64,000 bases of DNA from positions 124,001 through 188,000 of the forward strand of contig NZ_QCZI01000006.1 in assembly GCF_003097635.1 (NCBI RefSeq), in the 5' to 3' direction. How positions within the stretch are numbered: the first letter of the stretch is position 1; every line of letters begins with the position of its first letter. Below are positions 45,661 through 55,733 of the stretch, one piece after another. The notes below the pieces were generated by a model. The model worked only from the letters and a program-made list of their open reading frames with translations. It did not search any database and was not told the DNA's origin. The position numbers were made by a program, and so were the translations under genes. This DNA is from Flavobacterium psychrotolerans (GTDB taxonomy: Bacteria > Bacteroidota > Bacteroidia > Flavobacteriales > Flavobacteriaceae).

Positions 45661-48555
45661 ATGAGTTTTACGTCATATCACGCTAAATATTTTGCTTACG
45701 AATTGACGAGACAAAGACCTTCTAATGACCTTGGTAAGTTAACTTCCTCTTTACAAGATGCTCAAGTAGATTTAAATCCTCACCAGGTTGAAGCAGCTTT
45801 ATTTGCTTTCCAATCTCCTCTGTCTCAAGGTGCAATTCTAGCGGATGAAGTTGGTCTAGGTAAAACAATTGAAGCGGGTATAATTTTATCTCAACAGTGG
45901 GCAGAACGTAAAAGAAAATTATTAATTATTGCACCTTCAAATCTTCGGAAGCAATGGAGTCAGGAATTAGCAGACAAGTTTTTTTTACCTTCAATAATCC
46001 TGGAAACTAAAACTTTCAACGAACAAATTAAATCTCGTAATCTTAATCCATTCAATCAAAGCGATAATATTGTAATATGCTCTTATCATTTTGCAAAAAA
46101 CAAAGCAATTTATATTGAACAAACTCAATGGGATTTGGTAATTATTGACGAGGCACATAGATTAAGAAATGTATATAAAGCTTCTAACAAAATAGGAAAT
46201 GTAATTAAGGATGCATTACAGAAAAGAAAAAAAGTACTACTAACTGCTACACCACTTCAAAATTCCATTTTGGAATTGTATGGCTTAGTGAGTATTATTG
46301 ATGATTTCATTTTCGGGGATTTAAAAAGCTTTAAAAGTCAATACAGCAGACAACTCGACGAGGGCAATTACGATGAATTAAAAAGCCGTTTACTACCTAT
46401 TTGTCACCGTACTTTAAGAAGGCAAGTTTTAGAATATATCAATTATACTGAGAGAAGAGCCTTTTGTGAAGAGTTTACGCCTTCTGATGAAGAACACCAA
46501 TTATATGAGTGGGTATCTGAATATTTACAACGCAAGAAACTCTATGCGCTTCCTAATAGTCAGCGTCAGTTAATGACATTGATTTTAAGAAAATTACTGG
46601 CTTCGTCAACTTATGCCATATATGGTACATTAGATGCTTTGGTTAAAAAGCTTGAAAAAATTATCACTAAAAGTGATGTTGATTTGTTTACTGTTTTAGA
46701 GGAGGATTATGAAGGACTTGAAGAGACTAACGAAGAATGGACAGAAGACGAGCTAGAGATTGTAAATGAAATTGAATACACTCAAGAGGATATAGAAGCT
46801 ATAAATGATGAAATAGCTGATTTAAAAAAATACAGGGATTTAGCTCAGAAAATCAGGAAAAATTCAAAAGCAGAACGTTTATTTACGGCATTGGAAAAAG
46901 CATTTCAGGAATTACAAAAATTAGGGGCAAATCAAAAAGCTTTGATTTTTACTGAAAGTAGAAGGACACAAGAGTTTCTATATAATCTTTTGGAAGCAAG
47001 AGGATACAAGGACAAAGTAGTTCAATTCAATGGAACTAACACCGATGTCAAATCAAAAGAAATATATAAAAATTGGTTGCTAGAGCACAAAGGAACGGAT
47101 AAGATTACAGGTTCGCCGACAGCAGATAAAAGAGCAGCTTTAGTTGATTATTTTAGAGAGGATGCAACCATTATGATTGCTACCGAAGCAGCGGCCGAAG
47201 GTATCAATTTACAATTTTGCTCTCTTATAGTTAATTTCGATTTACCTTGGAACCCACAACGAATTGAACAACGAATTGGTCGTTGCCATCGTTACGGTCA
47301 AAAACACGATGTTGTGGTAGTAAATTTTCTAAATATTAAAAATGCTGCCGACCAAAGAGTATATGAGTTATTAGACCAAAAATTTCAATTGTTTGATGGT
47401 GTTTTCGGATCAAGTGATGAAGTACTGGGTGCTATTGGTAATGGTGTGGATTTTGAAAAGAGGATTGCTCAAATTTATAATGATTGCAGAACTGTTGAGG
47501 AAATTAAAAATGCGTTTGACAGTTTGCAAGATGAATTAAGACCGGAAATATCTGAAAAAATCCAAACTGTTAGAACTACCTTATTAGAGCATTTTGATGA
47601 TGAAGTAAGAGAAAAACTGAAAAGCAACTTGCTTGAAACAAAGCAATACTTAAATACATTCGAAGATAAACTCTGGAAAACAACACAGTATTTCTTGAAT
47701 GATTATGCGGAATTTTCAGAAGATTATTCTTTTAAATTAGTAAAAAACCCATTCCCAAATGAAGTCATTCATAGTGGGCCATATATGATTTTGAAGCCGA
47801 AGGAAGGACAAAGAAAATCAGATATTTTTATTCCGGATGATACAAACGTTTACAGAATTGGTCACAAATTAGCGCAGCGTATATTGAATGCTTGCAAGAC
47901 AAATGAAACACCAATAAAGGAAGTTGTTTTTGACTATAATGGGACACAAGGGAAAGTTTCAACTTTAAATGAATTCATCGGAAAATCGGGCTGGTTTCAA
48001 CTACAGCATCTATCTATAAATTCCTTTGAGCAAGAAGACTACCTTTTGATGGCTTGTTACTCTGATGAAGGAGAAGTAATACCAAGCGAAACCGCACAAC
48101 GCTTTTTCTCGCTAAATGCAACAGTAAATGGTGCAATGGTATTAACTAACGAAGCCAGTACAATATTCAAGGATTTGATTTATAACAAAAGACAAGAAAT
48201 AATTTCTGAAAATTCCAATAGAAACAGGGATTTCTTTGATGTTGAAATGGATAAATTGGACCAGTGGGCTGATGATATGAAAATTAGCCTTGAAAAAGAA
48301 ATTAGAGACCTTGATGCAGAAATCAAGTTACGCAAAGCCGAAGCTAAAAAAATGCTAAATTTGGAAGCTAAAGTAAAATCACAAAGACAAATAAAAGAGT
48401 TAGAGAAGAAACGAAGTGAAAAAAGACAAACTTTATTTTCTGCTCAAGACGATATCGATGATAAAAAAGAAACCCTTTTGTCAGATATTGAAAAACGTTT
48501 AAACCAAAAAATTGAGCAAAAAGAATTATTCACAATTAAATGGAAAATGATTTAA
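45661..48555 (+). CDS. SNF2-type helicase of the defence cluster
   Basis: A 964-residue superfamily 2 helicase from ATG 45661; an upstream TTG adds 12 unlikely residues. Motif I is DEVGLGKT near 62-69, motif II IIDEAHR near 161, motif III LLTATPLQN near 198 and motif VI QRIGRCHRYGQ near 534, the RapA/SNF2 pattern. A Lys/Glu coiled coil ends the protein (about 870-955). It has no nuclease motif. It ends 1 base before the AlbA_2 gene, so the two are translationally coupled. SNF2 enzymes of this size occur in several defence loci, among them DISARM (DrmD). Confidence 0.92.
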   Translation: MSFTSYHAKYFAYELTRQRPSNDLGKLTSSLQDAQVDLNPHQVEAALFAFQSPLSQGAILADEVGLGKTIEAGIILSQQWAERKRKLLIIAPSNLRKQWSQELADKFFLPSIILETKTFNEQIKSRNLNPFNQSDNIVICSYHFAKNKAIYIEQTQWDLVIIDEAHRLRNVYKASNKIGNVIKDALQKRKKVLLTATPLQNSILELYGLVSIIDDFIFGDLKSFKSQYSRQLDEGNYDELKSRLLPICHRTLRRQVLEYINYTERRAFCEEFTPSDEEHQLYEWVSEYLQRKKLYALPNSQRQLMTLILRKLLASSTYAIYGTLDALVKKLEKIITKSDVDLFTVLEEDYEGLEETNEEWTEDELEIVNEIEYTQEDIEAINDEIADLKKYRDLAQKIRKNSKAERLFTALEKAFQELQKLGANQKALIFTESRRTQEFLYNLLEARGYKDKVVQFNGTNTDVKSKEIYKNWLLEHKGTDKITGSPTADKRAALVDYFREDATIMIATEAAAEGINLQFCSLIVNFDLPWNPQRIEQRIGRCHRYGQKHDVVVVNFLNIKNAADQRVYELLDQKFQLFDGVFGSSDEVLGAIGNGVDFEKRIAQIYNDCRTVEEIKNAFDSLQDELRPEISEKIQTVRTTLLEHFDDEVREKLKSNLLETKQYLNTFEDKLWKTTQYFLNDYAEFSEDYSFKLVKNPFPNEVIHSGPYMILKPKEGQRKSDIFIPDDTNVYRIGHKLAQRILNACKTNETPIKEVVFDYNGTQGKVSTLNEFIGKSGWFQLQHLSINSFEQEDYLLMACYSDEGEVIPSETAQRFFSLNATVNGAMVLTNEASTIFKDLIYNKRQEIISENSNRNRDFFDVEMDKLDQWADDMKISLEKEIRDLDAEIKLRKAEAKKMLNLEAKVKSQRQIKELEKKRSEKRQTLFSAQDDIDDKKETLLSDIEKRLNQKIEQKELFTIKWKMI

Positions 48556-48556
48556 A

Positions 48557-50218
48557 ATGACAAATGACGATTTGATACAATTAATAGATGAATTAAAAGC
48601 TTTGCCTAAAGAAAACGAATGGATAGAGTTCAAGAGTGGCAACGCAACTACTAATGAAAAACTAGGGCAATATATATCTGGTTTGTCTAATGCTGCTTGT
48701 GTAAAAAATCAATCATTTGCTTATTTAGTTTTTGGCATTGATGACGTTTCCCATAAAGTAATAGGGACTAATTTTAAATTTAATAATCGTAAAGTAGGTA
48801 ATGAGGAACTTGAATTGTGGATTAGAAGACATTTAAGCCCTTCAATAAAATTTGATCATTATGTATGTGATTATAATTCAAATAATGTAGAAATATATAG
48901 AATTCCTGCGGCAATTGCTGAACCTACAAGCTTTATGCATCAATCCTATATACGTATTGGTACTAACTTAACTGATTTAAAAAAATTCCCTGATTTTATT
49001 CGTACTATTTATAACTCCCAAATTGATTGGTCGGCTCAAGTTGTTGAAAAAGCATCAATAGATGATTTAGAACCAAAAGCAATCCAACTCGCTAGAGAAA
49101 AATACAAAGAAAAAAACACTAATGCTCCTTTTTATAATGAAATTGATAACTTGAGTGATAAAGCATTTCTTGACAAACTAAAAATAACTGTTGACGGTAA
49201 AATCACAAATACGGCTATTATACTATTGGGAAAGCCTCAAGCAGCTCATTATATTTCTCCTGCTGTGGCACAAATAACTTGGAAACTGGACACTGAAGAG
49301 AAGGCTTACGAACATTTCAATACTCCTTTGTTTTTAGAAATAAATAATATTTTAGCTAAAATCAGAAATGTGAAGTATAAGTTTTTTCCTGACAACCAAC
49401 TTTTAGCAACTGAAGTAAATAAGTATGACAGCAAGGTCATTTTAGAAGCTTTAAATAACTGTATTGCTCACCAAGATTACGGAAAACACTCTCGCATTTT
49501 GTTAGTGGAACAAGTCAATAAATTAATTTTCAGCAGCGAAGGTAGTTTTTTCGAAGGTAAAGCAGAAGATTATACGGCAGGAGACAAAACTCCAAAAAAA
49601 TATCGAAACAAATGGTTGGCTGATGCAATGGTCAACCTTACTATGATTGATACTTTGGGATACGGTATTCATAGAATGTATAATGAGCAGCGAAAAAGAT
49701 ACTTCCCTTTGCCGGATTATACGAAATCAACAAGAGATAATGTTGTGCTAGAAATCTACGGTCATTCTATTGATGAAAATTATTCTAAATTATTAATTGA
49801 AAAGAAAGATGATTTAAGCCTTACGGAAGTGATACTTTTAGATAAAATACAAAAAAAGCAGGAGATAACAGATGAGGGTGCTAAATTATTAAAGAAAAAA
49901 GGGCTGATTGAAGGTAGAAAGCCAAATTATTACATCTCGGCTAAACTAGCAGAAATTACGAACCAAAAAGCATCTTATACAAAGAGCAAAGGACTTGATA
50001 AGGATGTTTACAAAGGTTTTATTTTACAACATATAAAAAATCACGGTTTTGCTACTCGTGAAGAAATCGACGATTTGCTGTTAGCCCAGCTTCCTGATTA
50101 TATGACTGAAAAGCAGCGAAAAAAGAAAGTACATAACATTTTACAGGAAATGTCTGGAAACACAATAATAAACAGTGGTAGCAGAGCAAAATCAAAATGG
50201 GTTTTAGTAATAAAATAG
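48557..50218 (+). CDS. AlbA_2 (Schlafen-like) / GHKL ATPase
   Basis: A 553-residue protein with three parts. The AlbA_2/Schlafen-like domain (about 1-130) starts with the telling ENEWIEFKSG near 19-26. A GHKL ATPase domain has its N-box Asn in EALNNCIAHQDYG near 296 and a later LGYGIHRMYNEQ glycine box near 370. A C-terminal winged helix (about 480-553) contains GFATREEIDDLLL. AlbA_2-GHKL proteins are usually taken for DNA-binding ATPases or regulators. Here it follows the SNF2 gene by 1 base. A 140-base gap with tandem repeats separates it from the methylase. Confidence 0.88.
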   Translation: MTNDDLIQLIDELKALPKENEWIEFKSGNATTNEKLGQYISGLSNAACVKNQSFAYLVFGIDDVSHKVIGTNFKFNNRKVGNEELELWIRRHLSPSIKFDHYVCDYNSNNVEIYRIPAAIAEPTSFMHQSYIRIGTNLTDLKKFPDFIRTIYNSQIDWSAQVVEKASIDDLEPKAIQLAREKYKEKNTNAPFYNEIDNLSDKAFLDKLKITVDGKITNTAIILLGKPQAAHYISPAVAQITWKLDTEEKAYEHFNTPLFLEINNILAKIRNVKYKFFPDNQLLATEVNKYDSKVILEALNNCIAHQDYGKHSRILLVEQVNKLIFSSEGSFFEGKAEDYTAGDKTPKKYRNKWLADAMVNLTMIDTLGYGIHRMYNEQRKRYFPLPDYTKSTRDNVVLEIYGHSIDENYSKLLIEKKDDLSLTEVILLDKIQKKQEITDEGAKLLKKKGLIEGRKPNYYISAKLAEITNQKASYTKSKGLDKDVYKGFILQHIKNHGFATREEIDDLLLAQLPDYMTEKQRKKKVHNILQEMSGNTIINSGSRAKSKWVLVIK

Positions 50219-50247
50219 CAAAGAAATAGCAAAGAAATAGCAATAAT
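50210..50247 (+). repeat. Tandem 11-bp repeat at the end of the AlbA_2 gene
   Basis: Three units of AATAGCAAAGA (the last is partly changed) span the stop codon of the AlbA_2 gene. Looser TAGCAAAG words recur at 50292-50335 up to the methylase start. A short tandem repeat of this kind can change copy number by slippage. Confidence 0.6.
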
Positions 50248-50358
50248 AAAAACACAATTCATTGATTTTATTGACTTTGCGAATGGTAAAATAAGCAAAG
50301 CATTAGCAAAGAAAAGTTTAAAATTTAGCAAAGGAAACAAATAGACAAACAAAACAAT

Positions 50359-52116
50359 ATGTCCAAAAATAAACTCCAAAAACTAGAATTAACCTGGATT
50401 GGCAAAGGTGACGAACCCAAGCTTGAACCAAGAATTCTGATTGAAAACCCCGAATACAGTTACGGAGACCCAACTACCGACAACATACTCATTCACGGAG
50501 ATAACTTGTTAGGATTAAAAGCTCTTGAGCAAGACTTTGCAGGCAAAGTAAAGTGTATTTATATTGATCCACCATACAATACAGGAAATGCTTTTGAACA
50601 TTATGATGACGGAATTGAACATTCACTTTGGTTGAATTTGATTTATAATCGACTTTCAATTCTAAAAAATCTATTGTCAAAGGATGGCTGTATCTTTATA
50701 CAACTAGACGATAACGAACTTGATTATTGTAAGATAATCTGCGATGAATTATTTGGACGCGACAATTTAATTAATAGAATAGCAATTGACGTAAGGGCAC
50801 CATCAGCTTTTAGCACTGTCAATCCTGGTGTTTTCAAAGCTTCTGAATACTTATTGTTTTATGCAAAAGATAAAAGTAACTTTCAAGAGGTAAGCGCAAG
50901 AGTTATTCGAGAACCTGACTACGCATACTCCTTATGGTTGCAAAACCCAAGCGATGATTTTCAAGATTGGAAGTTTGAAAATGTATTAAATGCCTATCGT
51001 AGGAATAATAATGATAGAGAGTCTACTCATCCGCGTAAATCGTTAGATAACTATAATAAGTTCATCGTATCAAATAGTGCAAGAATTGCAAGATTGGCTT
51101 CAATTAGTGATACTGGTGCAGGGCAACAGGTTATTGAGTTAAAGAAACAATCTCAATCTAATAGAGATAAAATCTTCAAGCTTGAACGAAAAGCTGGATT
51201 GGATGATGTTTATGTTTTAAACGGTCAGCAATTAATTTTTTATAAAAAAAATGTTATAGAAATTGACGGCGAACAGCAAGCTTCAAAGTTATTAACAAAT
51301 ATTTGGAGTGATATTGCTTGGGAAGGTATCGCAAATGAAGGAGGAGTAGTTTTTAAAAGAAGTAAAAAGCCTGAGCGATTAATAAAACGTATTTTAGAAT
51401 TAACAACCAAAGAAGGAGATTTGATTCTTGACAGCTTCCTCGGTTCAGGCACAACAGCCGCAGTTGCTCATAAAATGAACAGAAAATACATTGGTATTGA
51501 ATTAGGAGAACACGCCAAAACACATTGTTACCCACGACTTAAAGCTGTTATTGATGGTGAACAAGGTGGTATTTCTAAAACAGTTAATTGGCAAGGTGGT
51601 GGTGGTTTTAAGTTTTACACTTTAGCGCCAAGTTTATTAAAGCAAGATAAATTTGGTAATTGGGTTATCAGTCAAGAATACAATCCGGATATGTTGGCAG
51701 CTGCTATGGCAAAACAAGAGGGATTTAACTATTTACCTAACGAAGATAAATTTTGGAAACAAGGCAATTCATCTGAGAATGATTTTATTTTCACCACAAC
51801 ACAATTTCTAACGGTTGAAACTTTAGACAGCATTCACGATGATATGCAGGAAGGTGAAAGTATCTTAATTTGTTGCAAAGCATTTCAAAAAGAATGCAAA
51901 AGCAAATACCCCAATATTACGCTTAAAAAAATACCACAAATGCTACTAGACCGTTGCGAGTTTGGCAAAGACGATTACAGTCTTAATATTGTCAACCTCC
52001 CGACAGAAGAAGCAGCCAATTTGGACAGTGAGGAAGAAAATGTAATTGATAATGAAAGTGTTCAGGAAATAAGAGACAACAAAGAAACAGTTAATCAAGG
52101 TACATTATTCGAATAG
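50359..52116 (+). CDS. Type III N6-adenine methyltransferase (Mod)
   Basis: A 585-residue beta-class amino methyltransferase. The catalytic DPPY lies at residues 70-73 (CIYIDPPYNTG), before the SAM-binding motif I LDSFLGSGTT near 356; this order defines the beta group that contains type III Mod. A variable target-recognition region lies between (about 130-330). A C-terminal part binds the Res subunit. It should methylate adenine on one strand of a non-palindromic site. It starts 140 bases after the AlbA_2 gene and ends 3 bases before res. An A8 run at 51244-51251 is a possible slippage site. Confidence 0.94.
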   Translation: MSKNKLQKLELTWIGKGDEPKLEPRILIENPEYSYGDPTTDNILIHGDNLLGLKALEQDFAGKVKCIYIDPPYNTGNAFEHYDDGIEHSLWLNLIYNRLSILKNLLSKDGCIFIQLDDNELDYCKIICDELFGRDNLINRIAIDVRAPSAFSTVNPGVFKASEYLLFYAKDKSNFQEVSARVIREPDYAYSLWLQNPSDDFQDWKFENVLNAYRRNNNDRESTHPRKSLDNYNKFIVSNSARIARLASISDTGAGQQVIELKKQSQSNRDKIFKLERKAGLDDVYVLNGQQLIFYKKNVIEIDGEQQASKLLTNIWSDIAWEGIANEGGVVFKRSKKPERLIKRILELTTKEGDLILDSFLGSGTTAAVAHKMNRKYIGIELGEHAKTHCYPRLKAVIDGEQGGISKTVNWQGGGGFKFYTLAPSLLKQDKFGNWVISQEYNPDMLAAAMAKQEGFNYLPNEDKFWKQGNSSENDFIFTTTQFLTVETLDSIHDDMQEGESILICCKAFQKECKSKYPNITLKKIPQMLLDRCEFGKDDYSLNIVNLPTEEAANLDSEEENVIDNESVQEIRDNKETVNQGTLFE

Positions 52117-52119
52117 TTT

Positions 52120-54813
52120 ATGAACACAATAGCCAATAACATTAAATTACGCCTTTCGCTTCGCGAACCGCTTCAAGAAGCTTTAGATATTGTTGCCAAA
52201 TTATCAGATGATTTGACTTTAGATAAAGTCCCGGATAATCAAGATGAAGCTATAGAATTCCTAAAAAACGAATTAGACAAAGTAAAAAATAGTTTTACCA
52301 CTTGTACTAACTTTCAAAGAGATTTTCCATCTATTGCCTTTTCTATTGCCACTGGTGTAGGGAAAACACGTTTAATGGGGGCTTGCATAGCGTATTTGTA
52401 TTTACACAAAGGCATCAAAAACTTTTTTGTATTGGCTCCTAACTTAACTATTTATGATAAGTTGATTGAGGATTTCGGAAATCCTGCCTATCATAAATAT
52501 GTGTTTAATGGTATTTCAGAATTTGTGCATAACAGACCAGTAATCATTACTGGAGACAACTACAACCAACAAGGAAACCTTTTTAAGGATGGAGAAATAA
52601 GAATAAACATTTTCAATATTTCTAAATTCAATTCCGACAACAAAGGACAGAAAAAAGGAGGTATTGCTTTAGCTCCAAAAATCAAAAGACTATCAGAATA
52701 TCTTGGTCAATCCTATTGGGAATACTTATCGGGAATACAAGATTTAGTTATATTGATGGACGAAGCACACCGTTATCACGCTGATGCCTCCAAAAATGCA
52801 ATTAATGAATTAAAACCAATTTTAGGGTTGGAATTAACGGCAACACCGTTTGACGAAAAAGGGCAACAATTTAAAAATGTAGTTTACGAATATTCATTAG
52901 CACAAGCATTAACGGATGGAACATTTGTAAAAAATCCTGCTATTGCTACTAGAAAGAATTTCAAACGTGGTGATTTATCCGATAAGGAAATAGAAATAAT
53001 CAAACTCGAAGATGCAATAAGTATTCATCAAGACACCAAAACAGAACTGGAAATCTATTCCAAAAACAACGGAGTAAAATTAGTAAAACCTTTTATTCTT
53101 GTAGTTTGTAAAGACATTAGCCACGCAAGAGAAGTTTATGATTTAATCAATTCTGATGAGTTTTATGAAGGCGAATACAAAGGTAAAGTACTCCAAATTG
53201 ACAGCTCAACAAAAAAAGAAGAAGAAATAGAAAAACAATTCCTGTCATTGGAAAGTCCAGACAATGAAATAGAAATTGTGATCCACGTTAATATGCTAAA
53301 AGAAGGTTGGGACGTTACCAATCTTTACACTATTGTGCCACTTCGTGCAGCTAATGCGGCTGTATTAGTGGAACAAACTATTGGTCGTGGACTTCGTTTG
53401 CCTTATGATGGAAAAAGAACCGGAGTAGATAAAATTGATAAATTAACTGTAGTCGCACACGAAAACTTTGAAGCGGTTATTGCAGCAGCACAAGACCCAA
53501 ATTCGGTTTTGAATAAAATGAGTTTCATTGAAATTCCCGAAGAAGATTTAAGAACAAAAACCGAAGTAGTTACCTCAAAACCAATTATCGAACAAAAATT
53601 GGAAAACGAGCAAATTGAGGTTAATAAAATTGAAAACAAAGATAATCAACAAAAAGCACAAAACTCTCTTGATGCCAAAAAAGCGATTATAAATTCTTTA
53701 CCTGATTTTAATTCTTTACCTGAAGTTCGTAGAGTAGAGGATTTAAACAAAGAAGAAGTAAAGAGAAAAGTAATTCGTCAAATAGAAAAAAAATTAAACG
53801 AAGGACAAGGAAATCTTTTTACAGCCGATATTGTTAAAGAAGCGGAAGCAACCTATGAGAAAATTGTAGCTTCCTACAAAGAGAATATCATCGAAATTCC
53901 TAGAATGGATTTAGTTTTAGGAGAAGTGACGGCTACTTTTAACCATTTTGATTTAGATACTACCTATTTCAATTATCAAGCCCTGGAACAAGAAATAATC
54001 CGAATGGGGTTAAAAGATAAATCCGTAGAAACCTTGAAAGCAAAATCAAGTGGTTCGTATGGAAATCCAGTGAAAATGATAATTGCAGAATTAATTGATT
54101 ACCCAGAAATTGATTATGATGATAATGCAGATTTATTGTATCATTTAGCAACCCAAGCTTACAATAACATAGAAGAAAACATTGATAAAAAAGAGAATAT
54201 TTTACAAGCAATATTCCAATTCAAATCGGCTATAGCAGATAAGATATATTTGCAAATGAAGGCAAATTTCTCGCTTTCAACTCCTGATTATGTTGCGCCA
54301 AGAGTTTATCCCTTTACTAAAATCGAACAGTGGAATTTTTCAGTATTGGTTAATGCAGGTTACAAAGATTATAGAGATGTTGTTACTCCAACAATAATGG
54401 TTCCTAAATACGTTTTTAGAGGTTTTGAAAAAGCCTGTCATTTTGAATATAAATTTGATAGCAAAACAGAACAAGACTTGGCTTTTGTATTGGAAAACGA
54501 TAAGAAAGTTTTAAAATGGTTACGTCCAGCAGCTAATCAATTCCGTATTTATTGGGATAATAACTCTAAAAGATACGAGCCAGATTTTATTATTGAAACA
54601 GAAGACACAATCTATATGGTTGAACCTAAATCTTCTGCTAATATGCAGGATCCTGATGTGTTGGCCAAAAAAGAAGCAGCTATAAAATATTGTAAATATG
54701 CAACAGAATTTACTTCTCAAAACAGTGGTAAACCTTGGAAATATTTATTAGTACCTCACAATGAAATATCAAGAACAATCAATTTTGATTTATTAATTGC
54801 AAAGTTTTTATAA
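52120..54813 (+). CDS. Type III restriction enzyme subunit (Res)
   Basis: An 897-residue helicase-nuclease. Walker A is ATGVGKT at 77-83, motif II is LMDEAHRY near 213, motif III LELTATPF near 237, and motif VI lies in EQTIGRGLRLP near 420. The C-terminal PD-(D/E)xK nuclease reads YEPDF near 820 with EPKS near 835. With Mod it makes a complete type III enzyme that moves along DNA and cuts near unmethylated sites. It follows mod by 3 bases and precedes the protease gene by 48 bases. Confidence 0.94.
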   Translation: MNTIANNIKLRLSLREPLQEALDIVAKLSDDLTLDKVPDNQDEAIEFLKNELDKVKNSFTTCTNFQRDFPSIAFSIATGVGKTRLMGACIAYLYLHKGIKNFFVLAPNLTIYDKLIEDFGNPAYHKYVFNGISEFVHNRPVIITGDNYNQQGNLFKDGEIRINIFNISKFNSDNKGQKKGGIALAPKIKRLSEYLGQSYWEYLSGIQDLVILMDEAHRYHADASKNAINELKPILGLELTATPFDEKGQQFKNVVYEYSLAQALTDGTFVKNPAIATRKNFKRGDLSDKEIEIIKLEDAISIHQDTKTELEIYSKNNGVKLVKPFILVVCKDISHAREVYDLINSDEFYEGEYKGKVLQIDSSTKKEEEIEKQFLSLESPDNEIEIVIHVNMLKEGWDVTNLYTIVPLRAANAAVLVEQTIGRGLRLPYDGKRTGVDKIDKLTVVAHENFEAVIAAAQDPNSVLNKMSFIEIPEEDLRTKTEVVTSKPIIEQKLENEQIEVNKIENKDNQQKAQNSLDAKKAIINSLPDFNSLPEVRRVEDLNKEEVKRKVIRQIEKKLNEGQGNLFTADIVKEAEATYEKIVASYKENIIEIPRMDLVLGEVTATFNHFDLDTTYFNYQALEQEIIRMGLKDKSVETLKAKSSGSYGNPVKMIIAELIDYPEIDYDDNADLLYHLATQAYNNIEENIDKKENILQAIFQFKSAIADKIYLQMKANFSLSTPDYVAPRVYPFTKIEQWNFSVLVNAGYKDYRDVVTPTIMVPKYVFRGFEKACHFEYKFDSKTEQDLAFVLENDKKVLKWLRPAANQFRIYWDNNSKRYEPDFIIETEDTIYMVEPKSSANMQDPDVLAKKEAAIKYCKYATEFTSQNSGKPWKYLLVPHNEISRTINFDLLIAKFL

Positions 54814-54861
54814 AATCATTTATTAAAACAATTTATTTTAAAATTCATTAAAAAAACATTT

Positions 54862-55728
54862 ATGATACCACCAGTTACAAATACAATAAAGGAAAGTTTA
54901 AAGAAAAAGTTAATTGAGTTAGCCAATGTTTTAGATGGCGATATTTTTACTTACTATGGAATAATTATTGATGGTTATGAAAATCAAATACTAAAATTGA
55001 TTGAAGATATTACAGATAAAAAGGATAAAATATTTGTTGTATTGACAACAGGTGGTGGTAGTGCAATTGCAGTCGAAAGATACGTGAACATATTAAGACA
55101 TCATTATAATGAAGTTAATTTTATTGTCCCCGATTATGCTTTTAGTGCAGGTACAATTTTTTGTATGAGTGGGGATAATATTTATATGGATTATTTTTCA
55201 GTTTTAGGGCCGATTGACCCTCAAGTCCAAAATAAAGATGGTAACTGGGTTGCAGCATTAGGTTACTTGGATAAAATTAATGAATTAATAGTAAAAGCTA
55301 ATAACAATACACTGTCACAGGCAGAATTTATTATTTTAAAAGATTTTGATTTAGCTGAATTAAAAGGATATGAACAAGCAAAAGAACTAACAATTGATTT
55401 GTTAAAAAAATGGTTGGTAAACTATAAATTTAAAAATTGGGCTACTCATCAGACAAATGCAGCTTTATTAGGACAAGCTGTAACAATAGAACAAAAAGAA
55501 GATAGAGCAAAAGAAATAGCTGATTTATTAAGTAATAATAACGAATGGAAATCTCACGGAAGGCCAATAAATATTGAATTATTAGAAAATAAACTAAAAC
55601 TTCGTATAGAAGATTATTCTAACAATGTTGCTATTAGACCAATAATAAGAAATTATTATGAACTTTTAGCTGATTTTGTGAAATCAAATAATAGTAATAT
55701 ATTTGTCCAAACTAAGAACTTTATTTAA
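54862..55728 (+). CDS. SDH/ClpP-fold serine protease in the defence cluster
   Basis: A 288-residue protein of the serine dehydrogenase proteinase (SDH)/SppA-like Clp fold. LTTGGGSAIA at 61-70 is the oxyanion-type glycine loop, FSAGTIF at 94-100 supplies the likely nucleophile Ser95, and LGPIDPQV near 115-122 is the conserved stretch after it. It lacks signal and membrane anchor, so it acts in the cytoplasm. Its gene is read with res and with a 70-residue partner 5 bases later. Clp-fold proteases in defence loci may act as effectors; that role is inferred here. Confidence 0.86.
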   Translation: MIPPVTNTIKESLKKKLIELANVLDGDIFTYYGIIIDGYENQILKLIEDITDKKDKIFVVLTTGGGSAIAVERYVNILRHHYNEVNFIVPDYAFSAGTIFCMSGDNIYMDYFSVLGPIDPQVQNKDGNWVAALGYLDKINELIVKANNNTLSQAEFIILKDFDLAELKGYEQAKELTIDLLKKWLVNYKFKNWATHQTNAALLGQAVTIEQKEDRAKEIADLLSNNNEWKSHGRPINIELLENKLKLRIEDYSNNVAIRPIIRNYYELLADFVKSNNSNIFVQTKNFI

Positions 55729-55733
55729 ATATT

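Noticed and set aside
51244..51251. A8 run in mod as proof of phase variation
   Set aside because: Runs of this length are common in AT-rich genomes; without population data it is only a possible slippage site.
45661..54813. Calling the cluster a DISARM or BREX system
   Set aside because: DISARM requires DrmA, DrmB and DrmC, and BREX requires PglZ and BrxC-type genes. None is present; only the SNF2 plus methylase pairing is shared.
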